From Cupriavidus malaysiensis (lineage in GTDB: Bacteria; Pseudomonadota; Gammaproteobacteria; Burkholderiales; Burkholderiaceae), in assembly GCF_001854325.1 (NCBI RefSeq), contig NZ_CP017754.1, positions 4,216,001-4,280,000 on the forward strand: DNA of 64,000 bases, in the 5' to 3' direction. Positions within the stretch are counted from its first letter, which is position 1, and each line of letters begins with the position of its first letter. Of this stretch, positions 8,564 to 17,280 are shown one piece after another. The notes beneath the pieces are model-generated. The model searched no databases. It worked only from the letters and a program-made list of their open reading frames with translations, and was not told the DNA's origin. Made by a program: the position numbers and the translations under genes.

Positions 8564-10117
8564 TCAAGCCGGCGCGGCCTTGCGCTCCAGCCCCACCGCC
8601 TCGCGCCGGAAGGCATGGCCGACGTGGTGGTAGAAGGGATGAGGGCAGAACTGGCGGGCCAGGAAGGAGGCCAGCAGCGAGGCGGCCAGCAGGAACAGGG
8701 TCAGGTCCTGCGAGCGGGTCATTTCCATCACGATCACGCTGGCGGTGATCGGCGCCTGCGTGGCCGCCGCCAGGAAGGCGGCCATCGATACCAGCGCCAG
8801 CACGCGCGGCTCGGCCATGCCGGTGATGAAATGCGCGACGTTGGCGCCGATGCCGGCGCCGATGGCCAGCGACGGCGTGAAGATACCGCCGGGGATACCG
8901 GCGAAATACGACACCACGGTGGACACCAGCTTGGCCACGCCGAACCACAGCGTGGTCTCGTGCGGCACGCCGTTGATCAGGCCGGCGGCCTGGCCGTAGC
9001 CGGTGCCGAAAGTAGCGCCACCGGTGGCCCAGCCGATCGCGGCGGCCACCAGGCCGCAGCCGAAGGCCACCTGCACCGGGTGGCGCCCCGGCCAGCCGCG
9101 CCAGCGCGCCGGCAGCAGCGCGGGCACGCCGCCGATCAGCGCCTTGGCGAACAGGCCACCCAGCACGCCGTTGAGCACCGCGCACAGCAGCACCGGGCCC
9201 CAGGCGCTGTGCAGCGCCAGGATCGGCGTGCGCACGGTGAAGTACGGGTTGTTGCCGAAGATGGCCAGCGACAGGAAGCCGGCGGTCAGCACGCCGGTGA
9301 GCACCAGCCGGTCCCAGCGCACGGCCGTGCCCTTGCCCAGTTCCTCGATGGCGAACACCACGCCGGCCAGCGGCGTGTTGAAGGCCGCGGCCAGCCCGCC
9401 GGCGGCGCCGGCGGCGATCAGCGCATTGGGATGGAAGCCGATGCGGAACTGCAGCCGTTCGTGGCACCAGCGCCCCCACGCCAGCATGGCGGCCGCCCCC
9501 ACCTGCACCGAGGGCCCCTCGCGGCCGATCGATGCGCCGGCCATCAGGCCGCCGGCGGTGAGCACCACCTTCCACATCGACTGGCGGAACGACACCAGGA
9601 TGTTCTGCGCGGTGCCCGCCTCGGGCAGGTTGACCGCGGCGATCACCTGCGGGATGCCGCTGCCGCGCGCCTGCGGCGCGAAGCGGATGGTGAGCCAGCG
9701 CAGCGCCGCCAGCCCGCAGGGCAGCAGCAGGAAGGCCAGCCACGGCCTGGCCGTGGTGATGCGCTCGTTCCACTGCAGCGCCCATTCAGCGAGCCAGGCG
9801 AACACCATCGAGAACAGCGCGACGCAGCCGGCACCGCACATGAAGACGGTGTAGCGCATGGTGGTGCGCGACAGGCGCCCGACCTGGCGCGACTTGCGCG
9901 TGGCGGCCGAACGCGCGCGGCGGCCCAGCGCGCGCAAAAGGTCAGGGTCGTCCACGGCGGGGGCATCGTCCGGGTCAGCGTGATCGGGCCCCGCGGCAGG
10001 ACCGGAGGCAGGGGATGAGGAAGGCGGGGCGGCGGCAGAACCGGCGGGTTCAGCCGAACCGGTCCCGGGCGGGGCGGCGCCGGGACGGGACGCCGGGTTG
10101 GTCTCTTGGTCGTTCAT
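8564..10117 (-). CDS. ClC-family chloride channel / H+-Cl- antiporter
   Basis: A 517-aa membrane protein with the ClC selectivity motifs GSGIPQ (152-157), GREGPSV (198-204, gating Glu200) and GGIFTPSLAIGA. An AIEE segment in the position of the internal proton glutamate suggests coupled exchange rather than a pure channel. A disordered N-terminal tail of about 80 residues rich in Ala/Pro/Gly precedes the membrane domain, and there are no C-terminal CBS domains. The start at 10117 (MNDQET) is the first Met close to that tail. The downstream small membrane protein gene is separated by about 190 bp. Confidence 0.9.
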   Translation of the reverse strand: MNDQETNPASRPGAAPPGTGSAEPAGSAAAPPSSSPASGPAAGPDHADPDDAPAVDDPDLLRALGRRARSAATRKSRQVGRLSRTTMRYTVFMCGAGCVALFSMVFAWLAEWALQWNERITTARPWLAFLLLPCGLAALRWLTIRFAPQARGSGIPQVIAAVNLPEAGTAQNILVSFRQSMWKVVLTAGGLMAGASIGREGPSVQVGAAAMLAWGRWCHERLQFRIGFHPNALIAAGAAGGLAAAFNTPLAGVVFAIEELGKGTAVRWDRLVLTGVLTAGFLSLAIFGNNPYFTVRTPILALHSAWGPVLLCAVLNGVLGGLFAKALIGGVPALLPARWRGWPGRHPVQVAFGCGLVAAAIGWATGGATFGTGYGQAAGLINGVPHETTLWFGVAKLVSTVVSYFAGIPGGIFTPSLAIGAGIGANVAHFITGMAEPRVLALVSMAAFLAAATQAPITASVIVMEMTRSQDLTLFLLAASLLASFLARQFCPHPFYHHVGHAFRREAVGLERKAAPA

Positions 10118-10305
10118 GGGGCGGCAGGCGGTTGCAGGGACACCGCAGCCGCTCCCGGGCGCCGGAAACGTCGCGGCATCCCCGGCACTATACGCCCCTC
10201 GACGCGGCTCGTGCCGCATGGAATCGCGTGGAATCGCGTTGCGTCGCGTTCGCCCGCACCGAGCCGTGCCGAGCCGCATCAAGCCGTGCCCCCGCCGGCA
10301 GCCGC

Positions 10306-11310
10306 TCAGTCCAGCGCGATGTGGTTGGCCTGGATCACCGCGCCCCAGCGGGCCCGGTCGGCATCGACGTAGCGCTGGATCTCAGCGCTGTCGCGCGGGC
10401 GCTGGATCACCAGGCCAAGCTCGGCGAAGGTGCGGCGGAAGCCCGGGTCGGCGGTGACGTGCGCGGCGGCCGCCTGCAGCCGCGCCACCACCTCGGGCGG
10501 CGTCTGCGCGGGCACCGCCAGGCCGAACCAGGTCGCAGCCTGGTAGTCGGGATGGCCGCTCTCGGCCACGGTGGGCACGTTGGGCAGCACCTCCAGGCGT
10601 TCGCGGCCGGTCACCGCCAGCGCCTTGAGCTTGCCGGCCTTGATGTGCGGCAGCGAGGTGCTCACCACGTCGATCATCAGCTGCACGTCGTTGGCCAGCA
10701 GCGCCGACAGCGCCGGCGCGCTGCCGTTGTAGGGCACGTGGGTCAACTGGATGCCCAGCTCCGTCTTCAGCATCTCGGTGGCGAGCTGCAGCGGGTTGCC
10801 GAGCCCGACCGAGGCGTAGTTGAGCTTGCCGGCGTTGGCCTTGGCATAGCTGGCGAAGTCACGGATATTGCCGGCCGGCACCTGTGTGTTGGTGACCACC
10901 ACCAGCGGGATCTCGGCCGCCACCGAGACCACCTTGAAGTCCCGCCTGGCGTCGTAGTTGACCTTCTTGTACAGCATGGGGTTGAGCACCATGCTGGCGT
11001 TGCTGGCCAGCAGCATCGTGTAGCCGTCGGCGGACGCGCGTGCCACGGCAGTGGCGGCGATCATGGTGTTGGCGCCGGGCCGGTTCTCCACCACCACCGG
11101 CTGCTTGAGGTCGCGGCCCATGCCGTCGGCCAGCGCGCGGGCGAGCTGGTCGGCGGAGCCGCCGGGGGCGTAGGGCACCACCAGCTTGACGGGCCGCTCG
11201 GGAAAGGCGGCGGCCCGGGCGGCCGGGATGCCGGCGGGAATGCAGAACGGGGCGGCGCACAGGGCGGCGGCCAGTCCGGCGCGCCAACCCGCGGGAATAC
11301 GGTGCAGCAT
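10306..11310 (-). CDS. Bug-family tripartite tricarboxylate transporter substrate-binding protein
   Basis: A 334-aa periplasmic binding protein with a signal peptide, the family hallmark VVPYAPGGSADQLAR near the mature N-terminus, and the later PTVAESGHPDYQAATWFGL segment. Such proteins bind small carboxylates for TctAB-type permeases or signalling. No TctA/TctB genes are nearby. An AGGAGAC site precedes the ATG at 11310. It follows an acyl-CoA ligase and an SDR gene on the same strand, suggesting a carboxylate catabolic cluster. Its leader contains a 12-bp tandem repeat. Confidence 0.9.
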   Translation of the reverse strand: MLHRIPAGWRAGLAAALCAAPFCIPAGIPAARAAAFPERPVKLVVPYAPGGSADQLARALADGMGRDLKQPVVVENRPGANTMIAATAVARASADGYTMLLASNASMVLNPMLYKKVNYDARRDFKVVSVAAEIPLVVVTNTQVPAGNIRDFASYAKANAGKLNYASVGLGNPLQLATEMLKTELGIQLTHVPYNGSAPALSALLANDVQLMIDVVSTSLPHIKAGKLKALAVTGRERLEVLPNVPTVAESGHPDYQAATWFGLAVPAQTPPEVVARLQAAAAHVTADPGFRRTFAELGLVIQRPRDSAEIQRYVDADRARWGAVIQANHIALD

Positions 11311-11322
11311 GGTGTCTCCTGT

Positions 11323-11406
11323 TGCTCGTCTTTTTGCTTGTCTTTTGGCTCGTCTTTTTGCTCGTCTTTTTGCTCGTCTTCCTGCTTGTCTTTTGGCTCG
11401 CCTGCC
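11323..11406. repeat. Seven imperfect copies of a 12-bp tandem repeat
   Basis: Units related to TGCTCGTCTTTT start at 11323 and recur every 12 bp to 11406, with variants such as TGCTTGTCTTTT and GGCTCGCCTGCC. The array fills most of the gap between the acyl-CoA ligase gene and the Bug gene, so it would form part of the Bug mRNA leader. On the minus strand it can be read as a DEQK-like tetrapeptide repeat, but no start signal supports translation. Confidence 0.8.
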
Positions 11407-11455
11407 GGCGTCCGCTCCGCGCATAGCCGATGCGGGCGGCCCGGTGCCGGCGACG

Positions 11456-12976
11456 TCAGACCCGGCGCGTGCGCCCGGCCCAGTACTTGTCGCGCAGGCG
11501 GCGCTTGGCCAGCTTGCCGGTCTCGTCGCGTGGCAACTGCGGCTCGATCACGATGGTGCGCGGCACCTTGAAGCCGGACAGCCGGCCGCGCAGCCATTCG
11601 ACCATGGCGCCCTCCTCCAGCTGCGCGCCGGGCACCGGCTGCACCATGGCCAGCAGGCGCTCGCCGTATTCGTCGTCGGGCACGCCGAACACCACGCAGT
11701 CGGCCACGCCGGGATAGCGCACCAGTTCATGCTCGATCTCGGCCGGGTAGATGTTGACCCCGCCCGAGATCACCATGTCCGAGGCGCGGTCGCAGATGAA
11801 CAGGTAGCCGTCGGCGTCGAGGTAACCCATGTCGCCCAGGCTGACCATGCCGTCGCGGTCGATGGCCTGCCGCGCGGCCGCGTTGTGGCGGTAGGTGAAG
11901 TCGGGGTAGGCGGGCTGGCGCACGTAGACCAGGCCGACCTCGCCGGGCGCGCAGGGGCGGCCGGACTCGTCGAGGATGCGTACCTGCGCGGCGTCGACCG
12001 GCCGGCCGGCGGTGCCCGGGCGGGCCGCCGCATCGGCCGGCGTGGCGACGGTGATCATGCCGGCCTCGCTGGAAGCGTAGGTCTCATGGATGACCGGGCC
12101 GAACCACTCGATCATGGCGCGCTTGACCTCGGGCGCGCACGGCGCGCCGGTGGAGGCGACGAAGCGCAGCGAAGAGAGGTCGTAGCGCGCGCGCACCTCC
12201 GGCGGCACCTTGAGCATGCGCACGTACATGATGGGCACCAGGTAGAGCACGTCGATGCGGTGCTCCTGCACCAGCGCCAGCACCTGCTCCGGATCGAAGC
12301 GCGGCGTCAGCACCAGGCGCTCGGCCACCTGCAGCGCGTTCTGGATGAAGACGCCGGGGGCGCTGTGATACAGCGGCGCCGACATCAGCGCGCGGCAGCC
12401 GGCCACCACGCCCATGGTCTGCTCGACCACCGAGCGCATCTGCGCCAACTGCGCGTCGAGCCGCTCCAGCGGGATGGGCGCGCGCAGCACGCCCTTGGGC
12501 CGGCCGGTGGTGCCCGAGGTATAGGCCATGTGGCCGCGCGGCGCCACGCGCGGGCCGTCGTAGGGCGGCTGCGCGCGCAGCCAGCTCTCGTAGTCGCGCA
12601 CGCCGGGCGCGCCCGCCGCGCCGGCCTCGCCGTGGCGCCCCGGCGCCAGCGCCAGCACGGTCACGCCGGCCGGCACCGCGTCGCGCGCGGCGTCGAGCAG
12701 GTCGGCATGGGCGATCAGCACCTTGGCGCCGCTGTCGCTCAGCAGGAAGCGGATCTCCTCGGTGGTGAAATGCCAGTTGATCGGGCAGTAGTAGCAGCCG
12801 GCCGTGCGGCAGGCATGCACGATGTCGGCATAGATGGGATCGTTGCGCAGCAGCACGGCGACCACGTCGCCTTCCTGCACGCCCAGCGCGCGCAGGCCGC
12901 CGGCCAGGCGCGCGCCGCGCTCGGCGAGCTGCGCGCCGCTGTAGTGGGTGCCTTCGAAGTAGAGATCGGCGGACAT
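11456..12976 (-). CDS. AMP-dependent acyl-CoA synthetase/ligase
   Basis: A 506-aa ANL-superfamily enzyme that activates a carboxylic acid with ATP and CoA. It has the P-loop-like YTSGTTGRPKG (152-162), an ETYASSEAG motif, LGDMGYLDADGYLFICDR and the C-terminal Lys in the GKLAKRRLRDKY segment. The start at 12976 follows a CAGGAGGAGC ribosome site. Its neighbours (SDR oxidoreductase, Bug binding protein, divergent LysR) suggest catabolism of an imported acid. The substrate cannot be assigned from sequence. Confidence 0.88.
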   Translation of the reverse strand: MSADLYFEGTHYSGAQLAERGARLAGGLRALGVQEGDVVAVLLRNDPIYADIVHACRTAGCYYCPINWHFTTEEIRFLLSDSGAKVLIAHADLLDAARDAVPAGVTVLALAPGRHGEAGAAGAPGVRDYESWLRAQPPYDGPRVAPRGHMAYTSGTTGRPKGVLRAPIPLERLDAQLAQMRSVVEQTMGVVAGCRALMSAPLYHSAPGVFIQNALQVAERLVLTPRFDPEQVLALVQEHRIDVLYLVPIMYVRMLKVPPEVRARYDLSSLRFVASTGAPCAPEVKRAMIEWFGPVIHETYASSEAGMITVATPADAAARPGTAGRPVDAAQVRILDESGRPCAPGEVGLVYVRQPAYPDFTYRHNAAARQAIDRDGMVSLGDMGYLDADGYLFICDRASDMVISGGVNIYPAEIEHELVRYPGVADCVVFGVPDDEYGERLLAMVQPVPGAQLEEGAMVEWLRGRLSGFKVPRTIVIEPQLPRDETGKLAKRRLRDKYWAGRTRRV

Positions 12977-13047
12977 CGGTGCTCCTCCTGTTTGCGGTTG
13001 GCCTTTGGCTGTTAGCGCCTGGCTGTTTGTCGTGTCTGTCATGCTTG

Positions 13048-13974
13048 TCATGCCTGCGGTGCCGGCGGCGCCTGGCCGGCATCGGCGTCGGGCGCGCCGA
13101 CCGTGCGCGCCGCGCGGTCGGCGGCATTGCGTGCCAGGATGCGCTCGCGCGCGGCCTGCCACTCGGCATCGCCCCAGTCCAGGTACTGCTTGAAATAGGC
13201 GCCGTTGGCCAGCCAGTCGCCGCCATCGAGGGCGATGGTCTGGCCGTTGATCCAGCTGTTTTCGCGCGCCAGCAGGAAGGCGGCCAGGTTGCCGATGTCT
13301 TGCGGGCGGCCGAGCCGGCCGGTCGGGTTCTGCCCGCTCATCTCCTCCTGGCGCGCATCGGTCGGCCGCAGCCGCGCGCCGGCGCCCTCGGTGGGAATCA
13401 CACCCGGGGCGATGGCGTTGCAGCGGATGCCGTGGCGCCCCCACTCCACCGCCAGCGACTTGGTCATGGCATCGACGCCTGCCTTGGACATGGCCGAGGG
13501 CACCACGAAGGGGGAGCCGGTCCAGACCCAGGTGACGACGATGGACAGCACCGCGCCGGGCAGGCCGTCGCGGATCCAGCGCTTGCCGACCGCCTGGGTG
13601 GTGTAGAAGGTGCCGCGGAAGACGATGTCGGAGATGGCATGGAAACCGTTGGGCGACAGGTCCTCGGTGCGGCTGATGAAGTTGCCCGCCGCGTTGTTGA
13701 CCAGGCCGTCGAGCGGGCCGTGCGCCTGCCAGATCGACTCGACCATGGCGTCGACGGCGGCAGCGTCGCGGATGTCCACCGCATGGGTGGCGACCATGCC
13801 GCCGTGGGCCGCGCGCAGCCGCGCCGCGGCCTCGTCCAGCACCGGCAGGCGCCGCCCGCACAAGTGAAGTTCGGCGCCCAGCGCCGCCAACTGGTCGGCC
13901 ATGGCGAATCCCAGGCCGGTGCCGCCGCCGGTGACCAGCACGCGCTGGCCGGCGAACAGATCGCTCTTGAACAT
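13048..13974 (-). CDS. SDR-family oxidoreductase (2,4-dienoyl-CoA reductase-like)
   Basis: A 308-aa Rossmann-fold dehydrogenase with TGGGTGLGFAMA (cofactor loop), NNAAGNF and a C-terminal long form. The usual YxxxK catalytic pair is changed: the Lys is kept in SAMSKAGVDAM but Ser replaces Tyr. That substitution, together with the overall look, fits DECR-type reductases acting on dienoyl-CoA thioesters. Its placement upstream of the acyl-CoA ligase gene in the same direction supports a beta-oxidation-like role. The start at 13974 begins the conserved domain. Confidence 0.8.
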   Translation of the reverse strand: MFKSDLFAGQRVLVTGGGTGLGFAMADQLAALGAELHLCGRRLPVLDEAAARLRAAHGGMVATHAVDIRDAAAVDAMVESIWQAHGPLDGLVNNAAGNFISRTEDLSPNGFHAISDIVFRGTFYTTQAVGKRWIRDGLPGAVLSIVVTWVWTGSPFVVPSAMSKAGVDAMTKSLAVEWGRHGIRCNAIAPGVIPTEGAGARLRPTDARQEEMSGQNPTGRLGRPQDIGNLAAFLLARENSWINGQTIALDGGDWLANGAYFKQYLDWGDAEWQAARERILARNAADRAARTVGAPDADAGQAPPAPQA

Positions 13975-14174
13975 CGCTTGTCTCCTGCCGTCTTGCGGTC
14001 GTCGTTGTCGTGCCTCGCCTGCCCCGCACGAGCGCGGCAGACTGAAGCAGCCCACTGTAGCGGCGTGGCACCGCATCGACAATTGCCCAGGTCGGAATCA
14101 CAATGTTGCGCAAGACGCGACAATCCCGCTGGCAATCCCGGATGGACCGGCCAGCCCGCACCATTCCGACCACG

Positions 14175-15092
14175 ATGGACCTCAACCTCATCCAGGCCTT
14201 CGCCGACATCGTCGAGGCCGGCAACCTGGCCGAAGCCGGCCGCCGGCGCGGCGTGACGCGCTCGCAGGTCAGCCGCCAGCTGCGCGAACTGGAAACGCAG
14301 GCCGGCGCGCAGCTGATGCGCCGCACCACGCGCCGCCTCGAACTGACCGAAGCGGGCCACGCGCTGTACCAGCACGGGCTGCGCATCCTGCGCGAAGTCG
14401 CCGCGGCCCAGGCCGAGATCGACAGCCTGGGCAAGACACTGCGCGGCCACGTGCGCCTGAGCGTGCCGACCGGGCTGGGCGACAGCTTCGTGGCGCCGCT
14501 GCTGCTGCGCTTCGCGGCGCGGCACCCGGGCATCACGCTGCGCGTGTTCTTCGCCAACCGCGTGGTCGACCTGATCTCGGCCGAGATCGACGTGGCGCTC
14601 AAGGTCACCTCCGAACCGCCGCTCGACCACGTGGCGCGCGAGGTCTGCGAGATCGGCTGGCAGCTCTTTGCCTCGCCCGACTACCTGGCACGCGCCGGCA
14701 CCCCGCTCACGCCGGCCGACCTGGCCAGCTGCCAGTTCCTGTGCCCGCCCTACCCCGGCCGGCGCTTCGCGCTGCGGCTGGAACGCGACGGCCAGCGCGA
14801 AGAGGTCTCCCTGAGCCCGCACCTGCAGTCGGAGCACTTCCCCTTCCTGCTGCGCGCCGTGCGCGAACACCATGGCGTGGCCCTGCTGCCGGCCTATGCC
14901 GGCTGGGAAGACGTGCATGCCGGGCGCCTGGTGCGGGTGCTGCCGGCGTGGCAGCCCGAGGGGCTGGGCAGCCGGCTCTACCTGATCACCACACCCAGCG
15001 TCCACCCCACCCTGGCCACGCGCGCGCTGATCGGCTTCCTGCGCGAGGAGATCCCGGCGCTGGACGTGTTCCGGGAAGCGGCTGCGGACTGA
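14175..15092 (+). CDS. LysR-family transcriptional regulator
   Basis: A 305-aa regulator with an N-terminal winged HTH (MDLNLIQAFADIVEAGNLAEAG, then SQVSRQLRELE) and a C-terminal periplasmic-binding-fold effector domain. It is divergent from the SDR/ligase/Bug cluster, which it probably controls; the divergent region contains TTGCGCAA (14106-14113). The ATG at 14175 begins the HTH; an upstream in-frame ATG at 14103 would overlap the likely operator and is less likely. Confidence 0.9.
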   Translation: MDLNLIQAFADIVEAGNLAEAGRRRGVTRSQVSRQLRELETQAGAQLMRRTTRRLELTEAGHALYQHGLRILREVAAAQAEIDSLGKTLRGHVRLSVPTGLGDSFVAPLLLRFAARHPGITLRVFFANRVVDLISAEIDVALKVTSEPPLDHVAREVCEIGWQLFASPDYLARAGTPLTPADLASCQFLCPPYPGRRFALRLERDGQREEVSLSPHLQSEHFPFLLRAVREHHGVALLPAYAGWEDVHAGRLVRVLPAWQPEGLGSRLYLITTPSVHPTLATRALIGFLREEIPALDVFREAAAD

Positions 15093-15145
15093 CGCCGCCC
15101 GGGCATGGCCCCGCAAGCCATGCGGCAATCGGCACGGCCACCGAA

Positions 15146-15187
15146 CTTGCAAATTGCAAGCTAAGATGCGGGCTTGCAGATCGCAAG
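15146..15187. promoter_or_regulatory. Twin CTTGCA..TGCAAG palindromes, candidate HxlR operators
   Basis: CTTGCAAATTGCAAG (15146-15160) and CTTGCAGATCGCAAG (15173-15187) are two near-identical 15-bp palindromes with a 27-bp centre-to-centre spacing, 44 bp upstream of the hxlR start. Two dyads of this kind fit two winged-helix dimers repressing the hxlR-MATE operon. The palindromes are seen directly; binding is inferred. Confidence 0.6.
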
Positions 15188-15230
15188 TCGGAACACCACA
15201 GCACAACAGGCCGAGCCGGAGGAGACGACG

Positions 15231-15773
15231 ATGGGCCATACCGATTTTGCCGCCATGGCCTGCCCCGTGGCCCGCTCGATGGCGGTGCTGGGCGAGCGCT
15301 GGGCCATGCTGGTGCTGCGCGAGGCCTTCTACGGCAGCACCCGCTTCGACGAATTCGAGCGCCACCTGGGCATCGCCCCCAACATCCTCAGCGCGCGGCT
15401 GAAGTCGCTGGTCGAGCACGGCCTGATGGCCCGCGTGCCGGGCACGGATGGTGTGCGCCACGTCTATCGCCTGACCGCCAAGGGGCGCGACTTCTTCCCC
15501 GCCTTCGTGGCGCTCAAGGCCTGGGCCGACCGCTGGATGACCGACGCCGCCGGCCCCTATGTGGTGCTGCAGGATCGCGCCACAGGGGCAGGCATCGAGC
15601 CGCCGGCGCTGGCGCGCGCGGATGGCTCGCCGATCACGCTCGACGACCTGCGCGTGCGGCCGGGCCCCGCGGCTGGCACCTACCTGCAACGGCGCTTCGG
15701 TGACGAGGCGGCGCATGCCGATGCTGCCGCGCCGGCCGCCGGCGCACCGGCGCGGGAGGACGGCGATGCGTGA
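15231..15773 (+). CDS. HxlR-family winged-helix transcriptional regulator
   Basis: A 180-aa regulator with the HxlR core: CPVARSMAVLGERWAMLVLR at the N-terminus including Cys11, which in some relatives is a redox or electrophile sensor, then the wing. A C-terminal extension is Ala/Pro-rich. A GGAGGAGACGACG ribosome site precedes the ATG. The stop overlaps the MATE efflux gene by 8 bp, so they are coupled. Twin palindromes upstream suggest autoregulation. It probably de-represses the pump on exposure to a toxic compound. Confidence 0.88.
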   Translation: MGHTDFAAMACPVARSMAVLGERWAMLVLREAFYGSTRFDEFERHLGIAPNILSARLKSLVEHGLMARVPGTDGVRHVYRLTAKGRDFFPAFVALKAWADRWMTDAAGPYVVLQDRATGAGIEPPALARADGSPITLDDLRVRPGPAAGTYLQRRFGDEAAHADAAAPAAGAPAREDGDA

Positions 15774-17133
15774 ATCCCCGACCGCCGCCGCGCTGCCCCG
15801 CGCCGGCGCCGCCCGCGCGGCGCTGCCCACCCCGCAGCTGCTGCGCGGCATCCTGCGCCTGGCCGCGCCCACCAGCCTGATCGCACTGCTGCAGGCCAGC
15901 GCCCAGCTGATCGAGACCTGGCTGGCGGCACGCCAGGGCACCGCCGCGCTGGCCGGCTGGGCGGTGGTGCTGCCCTTCGCGCTGCTGCTGCAGCAGATGT
16001 CCACCGGCGCCATGGGCGGCGGCGTGGTCTCGGCCATCGCGCGCGCCCTGGGCGCGGGCCGGCGCGAGGAGGCCTCTTCCCTGGTGCTGCACGCGCTGAT
16101 CATCGCCATCACCGCCGGGCTGGCCTTCGCCGTGGCGCTGGCGGGCTTCCCGCGCGGCGTGCTGGGCGCGGTGGCCGGCGCCACCGCGGCGGAGGCCGCC
16201 ACCACCTATGCGATCTGGCTGTTCGGCGCCGGCGCGGTGCCGGCCTGGCTGGCCAATACGCTGGCCTCGGTGCTGCGCGGCGGCGGCCGCCACGCGCTGG
16301 CCGCGCGCGTGCTGTCGCTGATGTGGATCGCCTTCCCGCTGCTGGCCTGGCTGCTGGCGGAGCCCGCCGGCATGGGCCTGGCCGGCATCGGCGCGGCGCT
16401 GGCGGCAGTGTCGTGGGCGGCCGCGCTGGCCATGGCCGTCGTGGTGGCGCGCGGCGGCGCCGGCTTCACGCCGGTGCTGCGCATGCGGCCCTCGCGCGCG
16501 CTCTTCGCGCGCATCCTGTCGGTCGGGCTGGTGGCCTGCGCGCTGGCCTCGGTGGCCAACCTGACCACCATCCTGGTCACCGCCCAGCTGCGCCACCACG
16601 GCACCGCCGCGGTGGCGGCCTACGGCATCTCGGCGCGCCTGGAATTCCTGATGATCCCGCTTGCCTTCGGCGTGGGTTCGGCGCTGACCGCGCTGGTCGG
16701 CCGCGCGGTCGGCGCCGGCGACTGGGCCACGGCGCGGCGCACGGCCTGGGCCGGCGCGCTGCTGGCACTGGCCGTGGCCGGACTGGTCGGCGCGGCGGTG
16801 GGCCTGGCGCCAGCGCGCTTCGCAGCGCTCTTCACCCACGATGCACAGGTGGCCGCCATCGCCGCGCGCGCGCTGTCCTGGGTCGGCCCGGCCTTCGGCG
16901 GTTTCGGCCTCGGCATGGCGCTCTACTTCGCCTCGATGGGCGCCGGCCGCATGCGCTGGCCGGTGGCAGCCGGCCTGGCCCGCATCGGCCTGGCCGCCGG
17001 CGGCGGCTGGCTGCTGGCCAACGTGGCCGGCATGGGGCTGGACGGGCATTTCCTGGGGGTGGCGCTGGGCATCAGCGCCTACGGCCTGGTCACCGCGCTC
17101 GGGGTGCGGCCGGGGGCCTGGTCGGCACGCTGA
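15766..17133 (+). CDS. MATE-family multidrug efflux transporter
   Basis: A 455-aa integral membrane protein with about 12 hydrophobic segments in two similar halves, typical of MATE antiporters (Na+ or H+ driven export of cationic drugs). Its short polar N-terminus leads directly into the first helix. It begins inside the last codons of the HxlR gene, so expression is probably regulated by that repressor. The substrate is not inferable. Confidence 0.88.
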   Translation: MRESPTAAALPRAGAARAALPTPQLLRGILRLAAPTSLIALLQASAQLIETWLAARQGTAALAGWAVVLPFALLLQQMSTGAMGGGVVSAIARALGAGRREEASSLVLHALIIAITAGLAFAVALAGFPRGVLGAVAGATAAEAATTYAIWLFGAGAVPAWLANTLASVLRGGGRHALAARVLSLMWIAFPLLAWLLAEPAGMGLAGIGAALAAVSWAAALAMAVVVARGGAGFTPVLRMRPSRALFARILSVGLVACALASVANLTTILVTAQLRHHGTAAVAAYGISARLEFLMIPLAFGVGSALTALVGRAVGAGDWATARRTAWAGALLALAVAGLVGAAVGLAPARFAALFTHDAQVAAIAARALSWVGPAFGGFGLGMALYFASMGAGRMRWPVAAGLARIGLAAGGGWLLANVAGMGLDGHFLGVALGISAYGLVTALGVRPGAWSAR

Positions 17134-17280
17134 GCCTGCCACGGCGGCCGGATGCGTGCACGATGCGGCATCCGCCGCTCTTGAACTCGGCGCGCCGGGC
17201 CCAAAGTAGACTAGAGCGGCCGCCGCGGCCCGGGATCCACGGCGCCGCGCCCGCCTCCCGTCCCCAACCGAGAAGGTGCC

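Noticed and set aside
11186..13015. Plus-strand open frame of 609 codons opposite the acyl-CoA ligase
   Set aside because: Antisense shadow with no start signal and biased composition.
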